The translations under genes and the position numbers were made by a program. 64,000 nucleotides of DNA from Campylobacter sp. MIT 99-7217 (GTDB lineage: Bacteria; Campylobacterota; Campylobacteria; Campylobacterales; Campylobacteraceae): positions 110,452-174,451 of the forward strand of contig NZ_QHLJ01000005.1 in the NCBI RefSeq assembly GCF_006864365.1, in the 5' to 3' direction. Shown here one piece after another: positions 27,945 through 38,187 of the stretch (position 1 is the stretch's first letter; each line of letters opens with the position of its first letter). The notes under the pieces were generated by a model that was not told the DNA's origin, ran no database searches, and saw only the letters and a program-made list of their open reading frames with translations.

Positions 27945-27965
27945 ATCCTCGCTTTTTGCGAGGAT
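27945..27965 (+). terminator. intrinsic terminator of the ato operon
   Basis: ATCCTCGC (27945-27952), loop TTTTT, GCGAGGAT (27958-27965), then CTTTT. A GC-rich perfect 8-bp stem. Confidence 0.85.
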
Positions 27966-28031
27966 CTTTTGCTTCAAGATAAATTTATGCTTTACATGAT
28001 ATAAACTCTTTTAAAAACTCAAAGTTTGCTT

Positions 28032-28676
28032 ATGGTAGAAAAAGGGATTTTAGAATTTGAGGGAACGCATTTTTTATATGAGATCAAAAAAATTCGTTTC
28101 TTGCGTTTGAAATTAGATCATGAGGGGAAATTTAAACTAAGCATTCCTAAAACTTGTCCAAGATACAAGGTTTTAAATTTTTTAAATGAGCATAAGGCTT
28201 GGATTGAAAGTAAAAAAGAGTATGCAAAAAAGCTTAAGGAAGCAAATTCTTTTATGTATTTTTTGGGCAGAAAATATAAATTTACTTTTGATATAAATTT
28301 AAAAAAGCCTCGTTTTAAAAAAGGAATTTTTTATGCAAGAGATCAAAAAAATATGGAGGAGTTTTTAAGACAAAACGCTAAAAAAATTTTTACTTTTTAT
28401 ATCAAAAAATACGAACTGCTTATGGATAAAAAAGTGCAAAGGCTCAGTATTAAAAAGATGCGTTCTCGCTGGGGTTCTTGCAATCATAAAAAAGCTTATA
28501 TTAATCTTAATTTAAATTTAATGCAAAAGCCCTTAAAAGCTATAGAATATGTCGTTTTGCACGAAATGGCACATTTGAGTTTTCCTCATCATCAAAAAGA
28601 ATTTTATGAGTATTTGGCTCAATTTATGCCTGATTTTAGACAAAGAGAAAATTTATTTAAAATCAATTTATTTTGA
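28032..28676 (+). CDS. YgjP-like zinc metallopeptidase
   Basis: 214 aa from the ATG at 28032 (a TTG two codons upstream is possible; neither has a good SD). The C-terminal half carries the YgjP/WLM signature: RWGSCNHKKAYINLN, then VVLHEMAHLSFPHHQKEF with the zinc motif HExxH and a third His four residues on. The physiological substrate is unknown for the family. An extended -10 (TGATATAAA, 27997-28005) lies just upstream, giving a leader of about 20 nt. Confidence 0.85.
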   Translation: MVEKGILEFEGTHFLYEIKKIRFLRLKLDHEGKFKLSIPKTCPRYKVLNFLNEHKAWIESKKEYAKKLKEANSFMYFLGRKYKFTFDINLKKPRFKKGIFYARDQKNMEEFLRQNAKKIFTFYIKKYELLMDKKVQRLSIKKMRSRWGSCNHKKAYINLNLNLMQKPLKAIEYVVLHEMAHLSFPHHQKEFYEYLAQFMPDFRQRENLFKINLF

Positions 28677-28695
28677 GCATATCAAAGCATAAATT

Positions 28696-28704
28696 TGATA
28701 TAAT
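28696..28704 (+). promoter_or_regulatory. extended -10 promoter upstream of the hypF-coupled gene
   Basis: TGATATAAT, about 24 bp before the TTG at 28728. It likely drives the two-gene unit ending with hypF. Confidence 0.55.
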
Positions 28705-28727
28705 GAATAGCTGATGGATAGATTTAT

Positions 28728-30275
28728 TTGATTATTAAAAAAGGCTTTGATTTGGTTTTAGAATTTGTTTTTAAGTATGCAAGTGATAGTGATGTTTTTG
28801 TATATCTTTTGAGGTATTATGCCAAAGATTTTTCTTATGAACTTCATCAAGATGATGAGGAAATTATCTTTAAAATACAAGCTGAGCAAGAAAAATTGCT
28901 CGAGTTTTGCACGCTTTTAGAAAGGATTAGTAATTCTGTTTTTTTAGGTCAATTTGAGATAAAAGAATCCTCGCAAGAATTTAAGCAAAATAAAACAGAG
29001 CCAAAACCCTTGATCAAAAAAGACTTTTTAAGCTTTTTAAACTCAAATGCTTACTTAAATGCCAAAGAACTTGTAAAAAATGAATGGGACGAGTTTGTCA
29101 ATATGCAAATAAGCCTTAGCAACGATAAATTTGAAATCATAAACACAAATTCTTTTTTTGAGCTTTTGCAAAAAAGCTTTGACGCACTTATAGGGCAAAA
29201 AAACATTTATATACAAGATGATAAAGGCATTTATGAGCTAGGTCTTTTTAAAAAGAGCGTTGATTTTAGTTTTCTTATGCCAACTGATATTAAGGCTATC
29301 AATGTAGCTTTTTCTTGCTCAAATGATACACTAAAACTTCTAGCAAGCATAGAAAAGCCCTTGATGAGCTTAAGATTTAACAAAATTTTTAAGCAAAATC
29401 ACGAACTTGAACAAAATCAAATCGATGTTAAATTTGCTGATAATCTTTTTTTATTTGCACTCACTCAAAAGCTTTTTGAAAGTGGATATAAGCTTTTGGG
29501 CTTTAAAAGACTGAGCCATAAAAAAGATGAATTTAAGATTTTGGAGTGTGAGGGCAGAATGCTTGTTTTAAAAGGCTTTGATTATATTTTGCCTCAAGCT
29601 AGAGAGCTTATTTTTTCAAAAGAGGATAAAAATATGGCGAGGCTTTCTTACATAGGAAGTAAATTTAAGCAAGAAAGCCTTATTTTAGAGCTTAGCAAAG
29701 ATTATACAGATATTTTACTTGCAAATAAAGAGCAAAATCTTTTAAAACTTAATTTAGCAAAGGATTCAAAAGCACTTTATGAGGATATTTGTGCTGATGA
29801 GGTGGGTAAAAAACTTTTATCAAATTTTGCTAAAAATTTCCCACTTTTAGAAGGTGAGTTTGAGCTTAAAAATAACTTTTTTTCACTTCTTGGTTTAGTG
29901 GGTATGACTTTGGGTTTGGGTAAAAATGTGAAAAAGAGTGCTTTAGAGCTTTTGCGTTTAAGCGATGAAACGAAAATGCCTCGTGGGGTAAAGATTGATT
30001 ATCGTTTGAAAGAGGATAAAAGCTTTGATTATGCTAGAACGCTAAGGTCTGTTATGAGCTTTATGCTAGCAGGTGTTGAAAATACAAATATAGCTTATGG
30101 AAGTGTTGAGAGTTTAGCTCTTTTTTTAAGAGATAGCTATGATGAGCTTTTAGCTAAAAAACAGGTGCAAATAGCTGTAGTAAGCGGCTCTTTGTTCGAA
30201 CACAAAAGCTTACTTAAAAATGTTTTAAAGCATCTTAAAAATTGCAAAATAAGCGATGTGCCTCTTTACATATAA
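28728..30275 (+). CDS. uncharacterised protein coupled to hypF; C-terminus resembles the HypF carbamoyltransferase domain
   Basis: 515 aa, TTG start (the frame has a stop at 28719, and no ATG is near). No signal peptide. The C-terminal approximately 90 residues, with DYARTLRSVMSFMLAGVEN…FLRDSYDEL…VAVVSG-type VVSGSLFEHKSLLKNVLKHL, parallel the end of HypF itself ([10 protein letters not shown]…[17 protein letters not shown]), suggesting a diverged Kae1/HypF-type domain. The N-terminal part is not recognisable. It overlaps hypF by 20 bp, and a similar gene precedes hypF in C. jejuni, so a role in hydrogenase maturation is an inference. Confidence 0.7.
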   Translation: MIIKKGFDLVLEFVFKYASDSDVFVYLLRYYAKDFSYELHQDDEEIIFKIQAEQEKLLEFCTLLERISNSVFLGQFEIKESSQEFKQNKTEPKPLIKKDFLSFLNSNAYLNAKELVKNEWDEFVNMQISLSNDKFEIINTNSFFELLQKSFDALIGQKNIYIQDDKGIYELGLFKKSVDFSFLMPTDIKAINVAFSCSNDTLKLLASIEKPLMSLRFNKIFKQNHELEQNQIDVKFADNLFLFALTQKLFESGYKLLGFKRLSHKKDEFKILECEGRMLVLKGFDYILPQARELIFSKEDKNMARLSYIGSKFKQESLILELSKDYTDILLANKEQNLLKLNLAKDSKALYEDICADEVGKKLLSNFAKNFPLLEGEFELKNNFFSLLGLVGMTLGLGKNVKKSALELLRLSDETKMPRGVKIDYRLKEDKSFDYARTLRSVMSFMLAGVENTNIAYGSVESLALFLRDSYDELLAKKQVQIAVVSGSLFEHKSLLKNVLKHLKNCKISDVPLYI

Positions 30276-32460
30276 ATTTCAAATTTCAGGGCTCGTTCAA
30301 GGCGTGGGCTTTCGCCCTTTTATCTACAATCTTGCCTTAAAACTCAAGCTTTGTGGCAAGGTGTATAATGACAGCAAAGGCGTTGTTATCATTCTAACTT
30401 GCGATGAATTAAGCTTAACTCATTTTATAGAGCAAATTTATCAAAATTTACCCCCTTTAGCAAGGATAGAAAGCTTAGTTTATGAAAAAATAGCTTTTAA
30501 AGAATTTAAAAGTTTTTACATCGCTTCCTCAAAACACAGCACGAAAACAAGTCCAATGCTTAGTGATTTTGCTTTATGTAAAGAATGCGAGGCTGAATTT
30601 TACGACCCTAAAAATCCACGCTTTCATTATCCTTTTATCACTTGCACACATTGTGGGGTGCGATTTGGTATTATTAAAAATTTGCCTTATGATAGAAAAA
30701 ACACGACCATGAGTAAATTTATCATGTGCGATTTTTGCAAAAGTGAATATAGCGATCCTACAAATCGTCGTTTTCACGCTCAGCCCATATCTTGTCCTAA
30801 GTGTGCTATTAAAGTATCTTTAAAAGATAATCAAAAAAATATTCTAGCAAATGATGAGTTTGCTTTTAAAGAGGCTGCAAGGCTTTTAAAAGAGGGAAAA
30901 ATCCTTGCTATAAAGGGTATGGGTGGATTTCATCTTGTTTGTGATGCTTTTAATGAAAAAAGCGTTAAAGAATTAAGAGTGCGTAAAAATCGCCCTAAAA
31001 AGCCTTTTGCATTAATGTGTAAGAATTTAGAACAAGCCTTAAATTTAGCCCATATTAGCGAAAAAGAACAAGAGCTTTTACAAGGAAAATTAAAGCCCAT
31101 AGTTATTTTAAAAGCAAAAAAAGTTTTTTCTCAAATTGCACCTGATATAGATAAAATAGGCATTATGCTAGCTTATACGCCCTTTCATCTTTTGCTTTTT
31201 GAGTATTTTCAAAATCCAATTATTGCCACAAGTGCAAATTTAAGCGGAGAAAGCATTATTTATCAAGATGATATTTTATTTGAAAAACTTCATCAAGTTT
31301 TTGATTTTGTTTTAGATTATGATAGAGAAATTTACAATTCAAGCGATGATAGCATAGCTCAAATTATAGGAGAGGATACAATGTATCTTCGCACCTCAAG
31401 AGGGCTTAATCCTGCGTATTTGCCTTTTAAAAGCTCATATTCAAAACAAGCTCTTGCTTTAGGCTCTGAACTTAAGAATGAATTTGTAGCTTATTATGAT
31501 AATAAGCTTTTAATTTCTGCTTATATAGGGGATTTAAAAAGCGTTGATGTGCGTGAAAGATTTACAAAAACTTTGGATTTTTTCGTGCAAAATTATAATT
31601 TAAATTTTTCTCAAATTCTTAGCGATAAGCACCCAAATTTTAGCTATGTGGCTGAGTTTAAAGACTATGAATGCCTAAAGGTTCAACATCATTTTGCCCA
31701 CATTTGTGCCACGCTTTTTGAATATAAAATTTATGATGAAGAGGTTTTAGCCTTTGTATATGATGGCACAGGCTATGGTGATGATAAGAGTATTTGGGGT
31801 GGAGAAATCTTTAAAGCCAATATGAAAAAATATGAAAGAATAGCTCATTTTAAGCCCTTTAAACTCATAGGAGCGGATATAAAAAATATCCAAAATCTTG
31901 CTTTAGCTCTCATCTTTGAATACGAACTTTTTGATGAAGCAAAGCATTTTTTAGAAAAAATTGACACAAAAACCTTGCATAACGTGAAAAAAATTTATAC
32001 ACAAAGTAGTTTAAAAACCAGCTCTTTAGGACGGATTATCGATGCTTTTGGAGCGATTATCTTTGATCAACAAAGGCTTGATTATGAGGCTCAAATCGGA
32101 CTTTTAATGGAAAAACACTATGATTTTAGCCTTGATTTTTCTTATAAATTTGAATGTTTTGAAAATAAAATTTGCGTAAAAAATGCTCTAAAGCAAGTTT
32201 TAAAAGATCGTTTTGATAAAAACAAAGCTTGCACAGGCTTTTTAAATGCTTTGGCTGATTGTATCATGAGCTATGCAAATGAAAATTTAAAGGCTCTTAA
32301 TCTTAAAGAAGTGATTTTGTGTGGTGGGGTTTTTCAAAACAAAACCTTACTTGAAATTTTAAAACGCAAGAATTTTAAATTTAAAGTGCCTTTAGCTTTT
32401 CCACCAAATGATAGCTCTATAGCATTAGGGCAAATGGTGCATTTTTTGTGCAAATTTTAA
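30256..32460 (+). CDS. hypF: [NiFe]-hydrogenase maturation carbamoyltransferase HypF
   Basis: 734 aa with all four expected modules. An acylphosphatase domain ([16 protein letters not shown]) is followed by paired zinc fingers (CKEC…CTHC and CDFC…CPKC), a YrdC-like carbamoyl-AMP domain ([20 protein letters not shown]) and a Kae1-like domain with [10 protein letters not shown] and [10 protein letters not shown]. HypF makes the carbamoyl group that becomes the cyanide ligand of the NiFe site. No hypB/C/D/E/A gene follows; the next genes are convergent pdxA-pdxJ, so the rest of the hyp set must be elsewhere. Confidence 0.93.
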   Translation: MCLFTYKFQISGLVQGVGFRPFIYNLALKLKLCGKVYNDSKGVVIILTCDELSLTHFIEQIYQNLPPLARIESLVYEKIAFKEFKSFYIASSKHSTKTSPMLSDFALCKECEAEFYDPKNPRFHYPFITCTHCGVRFGIIKNLPYDRKNTTMSKFIMCDFCKSEYSDPTNRRFHAQPISCPKCAIKVSLKDNQKNILANDEFAFKEAARLLKEGKILAIKGMGGFHLVCDAFNEKSVKELRVRKNRPKKPFALMCKNLEQALNLAHISEKEQELLQGKLKPIVILKAKKVFSQIAPDIDKIGIMLAYTPFHLLLFEYFQNPIIATSANLSGESIIYQDDILFEKLHQVFDFVLDYDREIYNSSDDSIAQIIGEDTMYLRTSRGLNPAYLPFKSSYSKQALALGSELKNEFVAYYDNKLLISAYIGDLKSVDVRERFTKTLDFFVQNYNLNFSQILSDKHPNFSYVAEFKDYECLKVQHHFAHICATLFEYKIYDEEVLAFVYDGTGYGDDKSIWGGEIFKANMKKYERIAHFKPFKLIGADIKNIQNLALALIFEYELFDEAKHFLEKIDTKTLHNVKKIYTQSSLKTSSLGRIIDAFGAIIFDQQRLDYEAQIGLLMEKHYDFSLDFSYKFECFENKICVKNALKQVLKDRFDKNKACTGFLNALADCIMSYANENLKALNLKEVILCGGVFQNKTLLEILKRKNFKFKVPLAFPPNDSSIALGQMVHFLCKF

Positions 32461-33611
32461 GACATTTTTTTTGTTTGTGCAAATTTTACAGCCATTTTTG
32501 CAGCTTCTTTATAGCTTTTGGTGTTAATCTTTGCGTTTTTGTAGGCTATATCAAAGGCTGTGCCATGATCAACGCTTGTTCTTATGATGGGTAAATTTAA
32601 GCTTACATTAATGCTTTTTTCAAAATATAAGGCTTTTAAAGCCGCTAAGCCAAGATCGTGATACATGCAAACTAGGCGGTTACAGCGTTTGAGCGAATTT
32701 TTAGTAAAGGCACTATCGCTAACTAGAATTTCTTTAAGATAAATTTCTTTATATTTTGATAATTTTTTAAGCTCATCAATCAAATTTTCATCTTCCAAGA
32801 GCTTTTTAAAAAGGCTCTTTTTATCTTTGAGTTCCATTTTGCTTAAAAACTCACTTTGTTTTGTTCTAGAGGAGTTTTTAAAGGCAAGATAAGCATTAGC
32901 TATTTTGATAGCTTGTTTCATGATCTTTTCTTCTTCCCCACCTATAGCTCCAAAATCAGAAGCGTGGGGATTAAAACCAAGCACACCAACCTTTTCAAAG
33001 CCTGTATTTAGAGCAAAACGGGTTAAAAATTTACTCAAAGGCTCAAGGCTTATTCGTTTGCTTACTTCTTTAAGGGGGATATGCTCGGTAAATAAGCCCA
33101 CAAAGAGCTTTGAACACCCAAGCATCATGATCGCCTCTCTTTTAAAAAAATCACTCAAAGCCTGAGTATGCCCTTTATACTCTATATGAGCTTCTTGCCA
33201 CGCCTTTTTGTGTATGGGCAGGGTAAGCAAAGCATCAGCAAAGCCTTGATAAGTGAAATTTGAAGCTGCTTTGAAACTTAAAAAACTATATAAGCCACTT
33301 TTTTTATCGATTTTAGAGGGAGTGATCTTAAAATCACTGCTTACTTTCATGCCAAGCTTACTTTTATAGTTAAGGATAGTGAAATTTTTATCTTTTTTAA
33401 AACTTAGCTCATTTTTTAAATCATCTTCAAAATGCACTAAATTTAGCTTCTCAGCCTTAAGTCCAAGCTTTTTTAAGCCTTGTTGCAAAAGATTTTTATG
33501 TATAAAATAAAAAGGCTCGCAAAATTTAGAAAGTTCTTTGTGAGTTTTTAGCAGAAGTTCTAAAGAGATCCCATTGACATCGCCTACACTAATAGCTATT
33601 TTTGTTTTCAT
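32457..33611 (-). CDS. pdxA: 4-hydroxythreonine-4-phosphate dehydrogenase
   Basis: 384 aa from the ATG at 33611, which overlaps the pdxJ stop (ATGA). NAD-dependent step of the DXP-dependent vitamin B6 pathway. Metal-binding histidines are in [18 protein letters not shown] and [11 protein letters not shown]. The N-terminal [12 protein letters not shown] replaces the more common GDPAGIGPE, as in other Campylobacterota PdxA. It is longer than the usual approximately 330 aa because of lysine-rich inserts around 65-80 and 240-275. The stop overlaps the convergent hypF stop. Confidence 0.9.
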   Translation of the reverse strand: MKTKIAISVGDVNGISLELLLKTHKELSKFCEPFYFIHKNLLQQGLKKLGLKAEKLNLVHFEDDLKNELSFKKDKNFTILNYKSKLGMKVSSDFKITPSKIDKKSGLYSFLSFKAASNFTYQGFADALLTLPIHKKAWQEAHIEYKGHTQALSDFFKREAIMMLGCSKLFVGLFTEHIPLKEVSKRISLEPLSKFLTRFALNTGFEKVGVLGFNPHASDFGAIGGEEEKIMKQAIKIANAYLAFKNSSRTKQSEFLSKMELKDKKSLFKKLLEDENLIDELKKLSKYKEIYLKEILVSDSAFTKNSLKRCNRLVCMYHDLGLAALKALYFEKSINVSLNLPIIRTSVDHGTAFDIAYKNAKINTKSYKEAAKMAVKFAQTKKMS

Positions 33612-34378
33612 TTCATACAAGCTTTCATTTCAAGTATAGCTTCTTTTAAGCCCACAAAAACAGCTCTTGCTATGATACTTTGACCGATATTGAGTTCGCA
33701 AATGCCTTGAATTTGAGTGATGAGATGAACATTTTTATAGTTTAAGCCATGACCTGCTGCTACTTTTAAACCCAAACTTTGAGCAAGCTTCGTAGCCTCT
33801 TGCAATCTTTCAAGCTCATCATCTAAGAGCTTTTGAAGTTTTGTTCTTGGAAGATCTAAAGCTGAAATTTTATAAGGGGTTTTGAGTATATTTGTATGTA
33901 AGGCACTATAGATATTTGCAAAATGTCCTGTGTGAAGCTCTATAAAATCAGCCTTTAAAAGCTGGGCTTTTTTGATATCCTCAGCATTTGCGTCTATAAA
34001 AAGTGAAACTTCTATATCATTTGCGTGCAAGGTTTCAACTACTTTTTGAAGCTTTTGAGGCTCTATTTTTAAGCCTCCTTCTGTGGTTAGCTCTTGTCTT
34101 TTTTCAGGAACTAAGGTTATGCGAGAGGGTTTTAGCTTGCAAGCAAGTTCTATCATTTCTTTGCTTGCTGCACATTCTAAATTCACGACACAAGGACAAT
34201 GTGTTAAGATATCTTCTAAGTCTTTTTCATGTGCGTGGCGTCTATCTTCTCTTACATGAAGAGTGATTTGATCACAATGCTTTGAAGCAACAAGAGCAGC
34301 TTCAAGAAAATTTGGATCATTAATCTTTCTTGCTTCCCTTAAAACAGCTATATGATCGATATTCACACCTAAAAACAT
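33608..34378 (-). CDS. pdxJ: pyridoxine 5'-phosphate synthase
   Basis: 256 aa TIM-barrel enzyme condensing the PdxA product with deoxyxylulose 5-phosphate to pyridoxine 5'-phosphate. Diagnostic segments are [15 protein letters not shown] at the start, [53 protein letters not shown] and [18 protein letters not shown] precedes the ATG. It forms the pdxJ-pdxA operon, with pdxA coupled by ATGA. Confidence 0.95.
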   Translation of the reverse strand: MFLGVNIDHIAVLREARKINDPNFLEAALVASKHCDQITLHVREDRRHAHEKDLEDILTHCPCVVNLECAASKEMIELACKLKPSRITLVPEKRQELTTEGGLKIEPQKLQKVVETLHANDIEVSLFIDANAEDIKKAQLLKADFIELHTGHFANIYSALHTNILKTPYKISALDLPRTKLQKLLDDELERLQEATKLAQSLGLKVAAGHGLNYKNVHLITQIQGICELNIGQSIIARAVFVGLKEAILEMKACMK

Positions 34379-34397
34379 GCTTTTCCTTGAAATTTTT

Positions 34398-34406
34398 TGC
34401 TATTAT
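34398..34406 (+). promoter_or_regulatory. extended -10 promoter (TGCTATTAT) of the Ppx/GppA-like gene
   Basis: TGnTATTAT in the pdxJ divergent gap, +1 predicted near 34413, about 20 nt before the ATG at 34434. Confidence 0.5.
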
Positions 34407-34433
34407 ACTCAAAAAAGTTTAAAGGAAAAGAAA

Positions 34434-35423
34434 ATGCTGGGCATTGATCTTGGTTCAAATACCTTAAGAGCTGTTTTAATGGATACAAATTTAAATATCT
34501 TACAAGAAGATGAGTTCATCATCTCTGCAGCTAAAAATTTAAATGAAAGTGGAAAAATAGGCACTCAAGCTATAGAAAAACTCAAAAATGCTTTAAAAAC
34601 TATGCAAGAAAAAGGATATGAGCTAAGAAGTGCTAAGGCTGTAGCTACAGCAGCTTTTAGAAGAGCAAGCAATAGCTTGGAAATTTTTGAGACTTTAAAG
34701 AAAGAATTTGGGATTTGCTTTGAAATAATTGATGCAAAAACAGAGGCAAAACTTAGTATCTTAGGTATGCAAAATGCTCTTTTGAGACTCAATTTTTTAG
34801 AAAAAAACTTAGCTTTTTGTGATTTGGGTGGTGCTTCTTGCGAGCTTTCCTTTGGCAGAAATTATGAAAGTTTTGATTTTGGTATCATTACCTTTTATGA
34901 AAAAAGTCGCACTCTAGAGCAAAATTTAAGTAATTTTAACTTCAAAAAACTTCTTAAAAAATCAAATTTCTTGCAAAAATGTAAGGATAAAAAGCTTAAG
35001 CTTCATTTTATGATAGATGATAAAAGGCTCAAAGATCTTGCTTTTAAAGCCTTTGATGAGGTAAGTTTAGCTAAAAAGCATTTAAGAAAATTTAAGGGAA
35101 AAACCATAGTTTTAAACTCTGGAGTTCCTACAACCTTGCTTGCTCTAAAGCAGGGCATCATGTATGAGGACTATCAGGCAAGCTTTATCAATGGCAAGTG
35201 TTTAGTTTTGAACGATTTTTTAAAATTTGGTTTTAAACTTTGGAAAATGGACAAGCTTTATGCTAAAATAGCAGTAGGACACAACCGCAAAAACTACTTA
35301 AGTGCTGGTTGTTTCTTGTTTTACGCACTCTTTGATAAGTATAAATTTGTCGTTGTTGATGAGGGTTTAAGAGAAGGTATTTGCGTAAATGAGTTCAATC
35401 AAAGGAGAAAAAATGAGCGTTAA
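34434..35423 (+). CDS. Ppx/GppA family phosphatase
   Basis: 329 aa from the ATG at 34434, preceded by AAAGGAAAAG. The actin-like ATPase fold is shown by MLGIDLGSNTLRAVLMD at the start, then ATAAFRRASNS and LAFCDLGGASCELSFG. At this length it contains only the N-terminal Ppx/GppA phosphatase domains and lacks the HD extension. Exopolyphosphatase and pppGpp phosphatase activities both occur in the family and cannot be told apart here. A neighbour of pdxJ/pdxA in C. jejuni also. It overlaps the YqeY gene. Confidence 0.85.
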   Translation: MLGIDLGSNTLRAVLMDTNLNILQEDEFIISAAKNLNESGKIGTQAIEKLKNALKTMQEKGYELRSAKAVATAAFRRASNSLEIFETLKKEFGICFEIIDAKTEAKLSILGMQNALLRLNFLEKNLAFCDLGGASCELSFGRNYESFDFGIITFYEKSRTLEQNLSNFNFKKLLKKSNFLQKCKDKKLKLHFMIDDKRLKDLAFKAFDEVSLAKKHLRKFKGKTIVLNSGVPTTLLALKQGIMYEDYQASFINGKCLVLNDFLKFGFKLWKMDKLYAKIAVGHNRKNYLSAGCFLFYALFDKYKFVVVDEGLREGICVNEFNQRRKNER

Positions 35424-35856
35424 GGCTAGAATTTTAGATGAGATCAAAGAAGCTATGAGGGCTAAAGACGAGTTTAAGCGAGATAGTCTAAGGACTTTAA
35501 ACGCAGCTTTTAAGCAAGTAGAAGTTGATGAAAGGGTGGAACTTGATGATGAAAGGATTTATAAGATCATCGCAAGTGAGATCAAAAAACGAAATGATGC
35601 TGCTACTCTTTACAAACAAGGAAACAGAGAGGATTTAGCGGCTAAAGAACTAAAAGAAGCTGAACTTTTTGCTTGCTATCTACCAAAACAACTTGATGAT
35701 AACGAGCTTGAAACAGCCCTAAAAGCCTTGATACAAGAACTTCAAATCACAAGCCTTAAAGAACAAGGCATTTTGATGAAAGAAGCAAAGGCTAAATTTG
35801 GAGCAAGTGTTGATGGAAAAAGGCTTAATGAAATGGTGAGAAAGCTTTTGACTTAA
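35413..35856 (+). CDS. GatB/YqeY domain protein
   Basis: 147 aa from the ATG at 35413, with AAAGGAGAAA just upstream. The whole chain is a YqeY helical domain: ILDEIKEAMRAKDEFKRDSLRTL, IYKIIASEIKKRNDAATLYKQGNREDLA, and a C-terminal KFGASVDGKRLNEMVRKLL. The fold is shared with the tRNA-binding tail of GatB; the molecular role is not settled. It overlaps the preceding gene by 11 bp. Confidence 0.9.
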   Translation: MSVKARILDEIKEAMRAKDEFKRDSLRTLNAAFKQVEVDERVELDDERIYKIIASEIKKRNDAATLYKQGNREDLAAKELKEAELFACYLPKQLDDNELETALKALIQELQITSLKEQGILMKEAKAKFGASVDGKRLNEMVRKLLT

Positions 35857-35887
35857 GTTTATAAAAATTTATTATTAAGGAGTACTC

Positions 35888-37627
35888 ATGAAAAAATTTG
35901 GTATTAAGTATAAATTTTTGGCTCTTGCTTTGGCTATTGTGTTTATCGTTGGAACTATATTTACGCAGTTCTTCCTTAATAATGAAAAAATTAAAGGCTT
36001 TTTAGAGCGAACAACTTATGAAATTTATCGCGTTCAGATTAAAGAAAAAGTCCGTCTTTTAACAGAATCTATGGCTGATTCTTTGGGCAGTGTCTTAAGT
36101 GGTGCTGATGAAGAAGATCAGATTAAATTTATAGCTAAAGCCATAGAAACTTTTAGATATGAAGAAGATAAAAGTGGGTATTATTATGTTTATAAGAAGA
36201 CGACAGCCGTAGCTCACCCTGTAAGAAAAGATCTTTTGGGCAAGGATTTGGCTGAGGCTAAGGATTCTGATGGTGTAGCTTATGTGAGTGAGTTATATAA
36301 GCAAGCGAAACAAGGTGGAGGCTTTGTAACCTATAAATTCACTAAACCTCAATCTGATGGGACAAATATCATTGCTGAAAAAGAAAGTTATGCCATGTTG
36401 ATACCTAATACCGATGATATTTGGATTTCAACAGCTGTTTATACGGATACCTTGCAGGATTTGGTAGCAAAGGAGGTGGCTTATATCATTGATCATATCA
36501 ATTCAAGTTTTTACTCAGCTTTTGCAGTAGCCGCTACATTTTTAATCATTTTTATGCCTCTTGGAGTTTGGTTTTATAGGACCATAGTTCGTTCTATAGA
36601 GCTTATTTCTAGAAATTTAAGTGAGTTTTTTGATTATATTAATCATAAAAAATCATCAGTTTCAATCGAACTTATCAAAACTAAAGATGAATTTGCTCAT
36701 ATGTCTTTGATGATTGATACAAATGTAAGAAACACTCAAATACATTTAGAAAAAGATAAAAATATGGTAAATGAAGTTTTAAATGTTGTAAGACAAGTAG
36801 AAAGTGGAAACTTGGCTATTAAAATCACTCAAGATCCTGTTAATCCTGAATTGATCAATCTCAAAAAAGCATTTAATCAAATGCTTGAAATTTTACAAAA
36901 TAAAATTGGAAGCAATATGAATGATCTTAAACGCGTTTTTGATTCATATAAGAGTTTGGATTTTACTACTGAGATAGACAATGCAAAAGGAGAAGTGGAG
37001 CTTGTAACTAATCTTTTGGGTCAGGAGATCAAAAAAATGCTTGCAAATTCTTTGCAATCAGCACAAAGTTTGGTTCAAAATTCAAATGAGCTTAAAGATT
37101 ATACTTCAAATATGCTCACACAAAACAAAGAGCGAGCCGTAGCACTTCAAAACTCAGCAGCCACAGTAAGCCAGATTAACTCCTCAATGCAAAGCATTGC
37201 CACAAGAACTCAAGAAGTAAGCTCAAAGGCTGATGACATAAAGGCTATTGTTACAGTCATTAAAGATATATCAGAGCAAACCAATCTTTTAGCTCTTAAT
37301 GCAGCTATAGAAGCTGCTCGTGCAGGGGAGTATGGCAGAGGCTTTGCTGTGGTTGCTGATGAGGTAAGAAGCTTGGCTGAAAGAACTGATAAATCCTTAG
37401 GAGAAATAGAAGTAAATATCAATGTCTTAGTGCAAAGCATAAATGATATGAGTAATTCTATACAAGAGCAAGTTCAGGGTTTAGGGCAAATTGATGAAAG
37501 TGTCAGCAATCTAGAAAATTTAATGCACAAGAGTGCTGACATAACAGAAAAGACAAATCAAATAGCCATAAGGGTTGATGATATTGCTCAAAATATCTTA
37601 GAAGATGTAAATCAAAAAAGAATTTAA
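35888..37627 (+). CDS. methyl-accepting chemotaxis protein with periplasmic Cache domain
   Basis: 579 aa. Membrane helices at about 11-31 and 208-230 bracket a periplasmic single Cache domain ([24 protein letters not shown]…[20 protein letters not shown]). A HAMP-like linker follows, and then the cytoplasmic signalling hairpin, whose tip reads [30 protein letters not shown] precedes the ATG. The ligand is probably a small organic acid or amino acid, typical of Cache domains, but the sequence does not say which. No che genes are adjacent. Confidence 0.92.
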   Translation: MKKFGIKYKFLALALAIVFIVGTIFTQFFLNNEKIKGFLERTTYEIYRVQIKEKVRLLTESMADSLGSVLSGADEEDQIKFIAKAIETFRYEEDKSGYYYVYKKTTAVAHPVRKDLLGKDLAEAKDSDGVAYVSELYKQAKQGGGFVTYKFTKPQSDGTNIIAEKESYAMLIPNTDDIWISTAVYTDTLQDLVAKEVAYIIDHINSSFYSAFAVAATFLIIFMPLGVWFYRTIVRSIELISRNLSEFFDYINHKKSSVSIELIKTKDEFAHMSLMIDTNVRNTQIHLEKDKNMVNEVLNVVRQVESGNLAIKITQDPVNPELINLKKAFNQMLEILQNKIGSNMNDLKRVFDSYKSLDFTTEIDNAKGEVELVTNLLGQEIKKMLANSLQSAQSLVQNSNELKDYTSNMLTQNKERAVALQNSAATVSQINSSMQSIATRTQEVSSKADDIKAIVTVIKDISEQTNLLALNAAIEAARAGEYGRGFAVVADEVRSLAERTDKSLGEIEVNINVLVQSINDMSNSIQEQVQGLGQIDESVSNLENLMHKSADITEKTNQIAIRVDDIAQNILEDVNQKRI

Positions 37628-37911
37628 ACTTTGTTTTTAAATGCTTTTAAATTATTTGAGAATTTTTTAAAAAAATTCTCATTTCTTATATAAATGATAG
37701 AAAGGTAAAGATGCAAAAGACTAAGCACAGCTAAAAAATAAAGAAAATAATTATTATCATATGTATGGGCTAAGCCCAAAAAGCTTAGAAAAAGAATGAG
37801 AGCGAATATATTTTTCTTTGACTTGAAAAGTAAAGAAAAATAGCAAAGCACATACATAAAAATCAAAGAGAAAATGAAAGCTAGAATTTCTACTATAATC
37901 TTCATTTCCAT
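37624..37911 (-). CDS. small hydrophobic membrane protein (unrecognised)
   Basis: 95 aa with three predicted membrane helices (about 8-24, 34-50 and 54-72) and a basic C-terminus. No SD is visible before either ATG (37911, 37905). It lies downstream of the small secreted ORF at 37953-38126 on the same strand and may be co-transcribed or part of a once-larger gene. I recognise no family. Confidence 0.45.
   Translation of the reverse strand: MEMKIIVEILAFIFSLIFMYVLCYFSLLFKSKKNIFALILFLSFLGLAHTYDNNYFLYFLAVLSLLHLYLSIIYIRNENFFKKFSNNLKAFKNKV
37657..37681. terminator. hairpin after the chemoreceptor gene
   Basis: TGAGAATTTTTT (37657-37668) and AAAAAATTCTCA (37670-37681) form a near-perfect dyad with A/T runs usable on both strands. 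It also overlaps the 3' end of the small minus-strand ORF at 37624-37911. Confidence 0.5.
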
Positions 37912-37952
37912 TATGACAGCTCAAACACTTCCCTGGCAAAAAGGACCATCCT

Positions 37953-38126
37953 TTAAAGATTATCCTCCAAACTGGATACATTAGCATAGCTTGTATAGGT
38001 ATAACTTACCCCTGTTAAAACTCTTAAAAGCATAGAAAGTGGACTTCTTGTCTCAACCTCAGCATAAGGACAAGAACTTGCATAAAGCAAACAAAAAAGA
38101 CTCAAGCATAAGAGAAAAAATTTCAA
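37953..38126 (-). CDS. small secreted protein, possibly frameshifted
   Basis: 57 aa from a TTG that follows AAAGG by 8 bp. Residues 1-16 (MKFFLLCLSLFCLLYA) are a good Sec signal, leaving a mature peptide SSCPYAEVETRSPLS… of about 40 residues. It ends at TAA 37953-37955. A neighbouring frame on the same strand continues with an apparent CLSCH motif (heme-binding CxxCH type), so one indel could have split a longer protein. I recognise no family. It lies downstream of uvrC on the same strand. Confidence 0.45.
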   Translation of the reverse strand: MKFFLLCLSLFCLLYASSCPYAEVETRSPLSMLLRVLTGVSYTYTSYANVSSLEDNL

Positions 38127-38187
38127 ATTTTCAGCCTTTAGTTGATATCAATTATCTTAAAAATTATAACAAATTGAAAAGTTATTG

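Noticed and set aside
37757..37987. 76-codon ORF with CLSCH as an independent cytochrome
   Set aside because: No signal peptide in its own frame and no SD; it is better explained as an out-of-frame segment of neighbouring ORFs.
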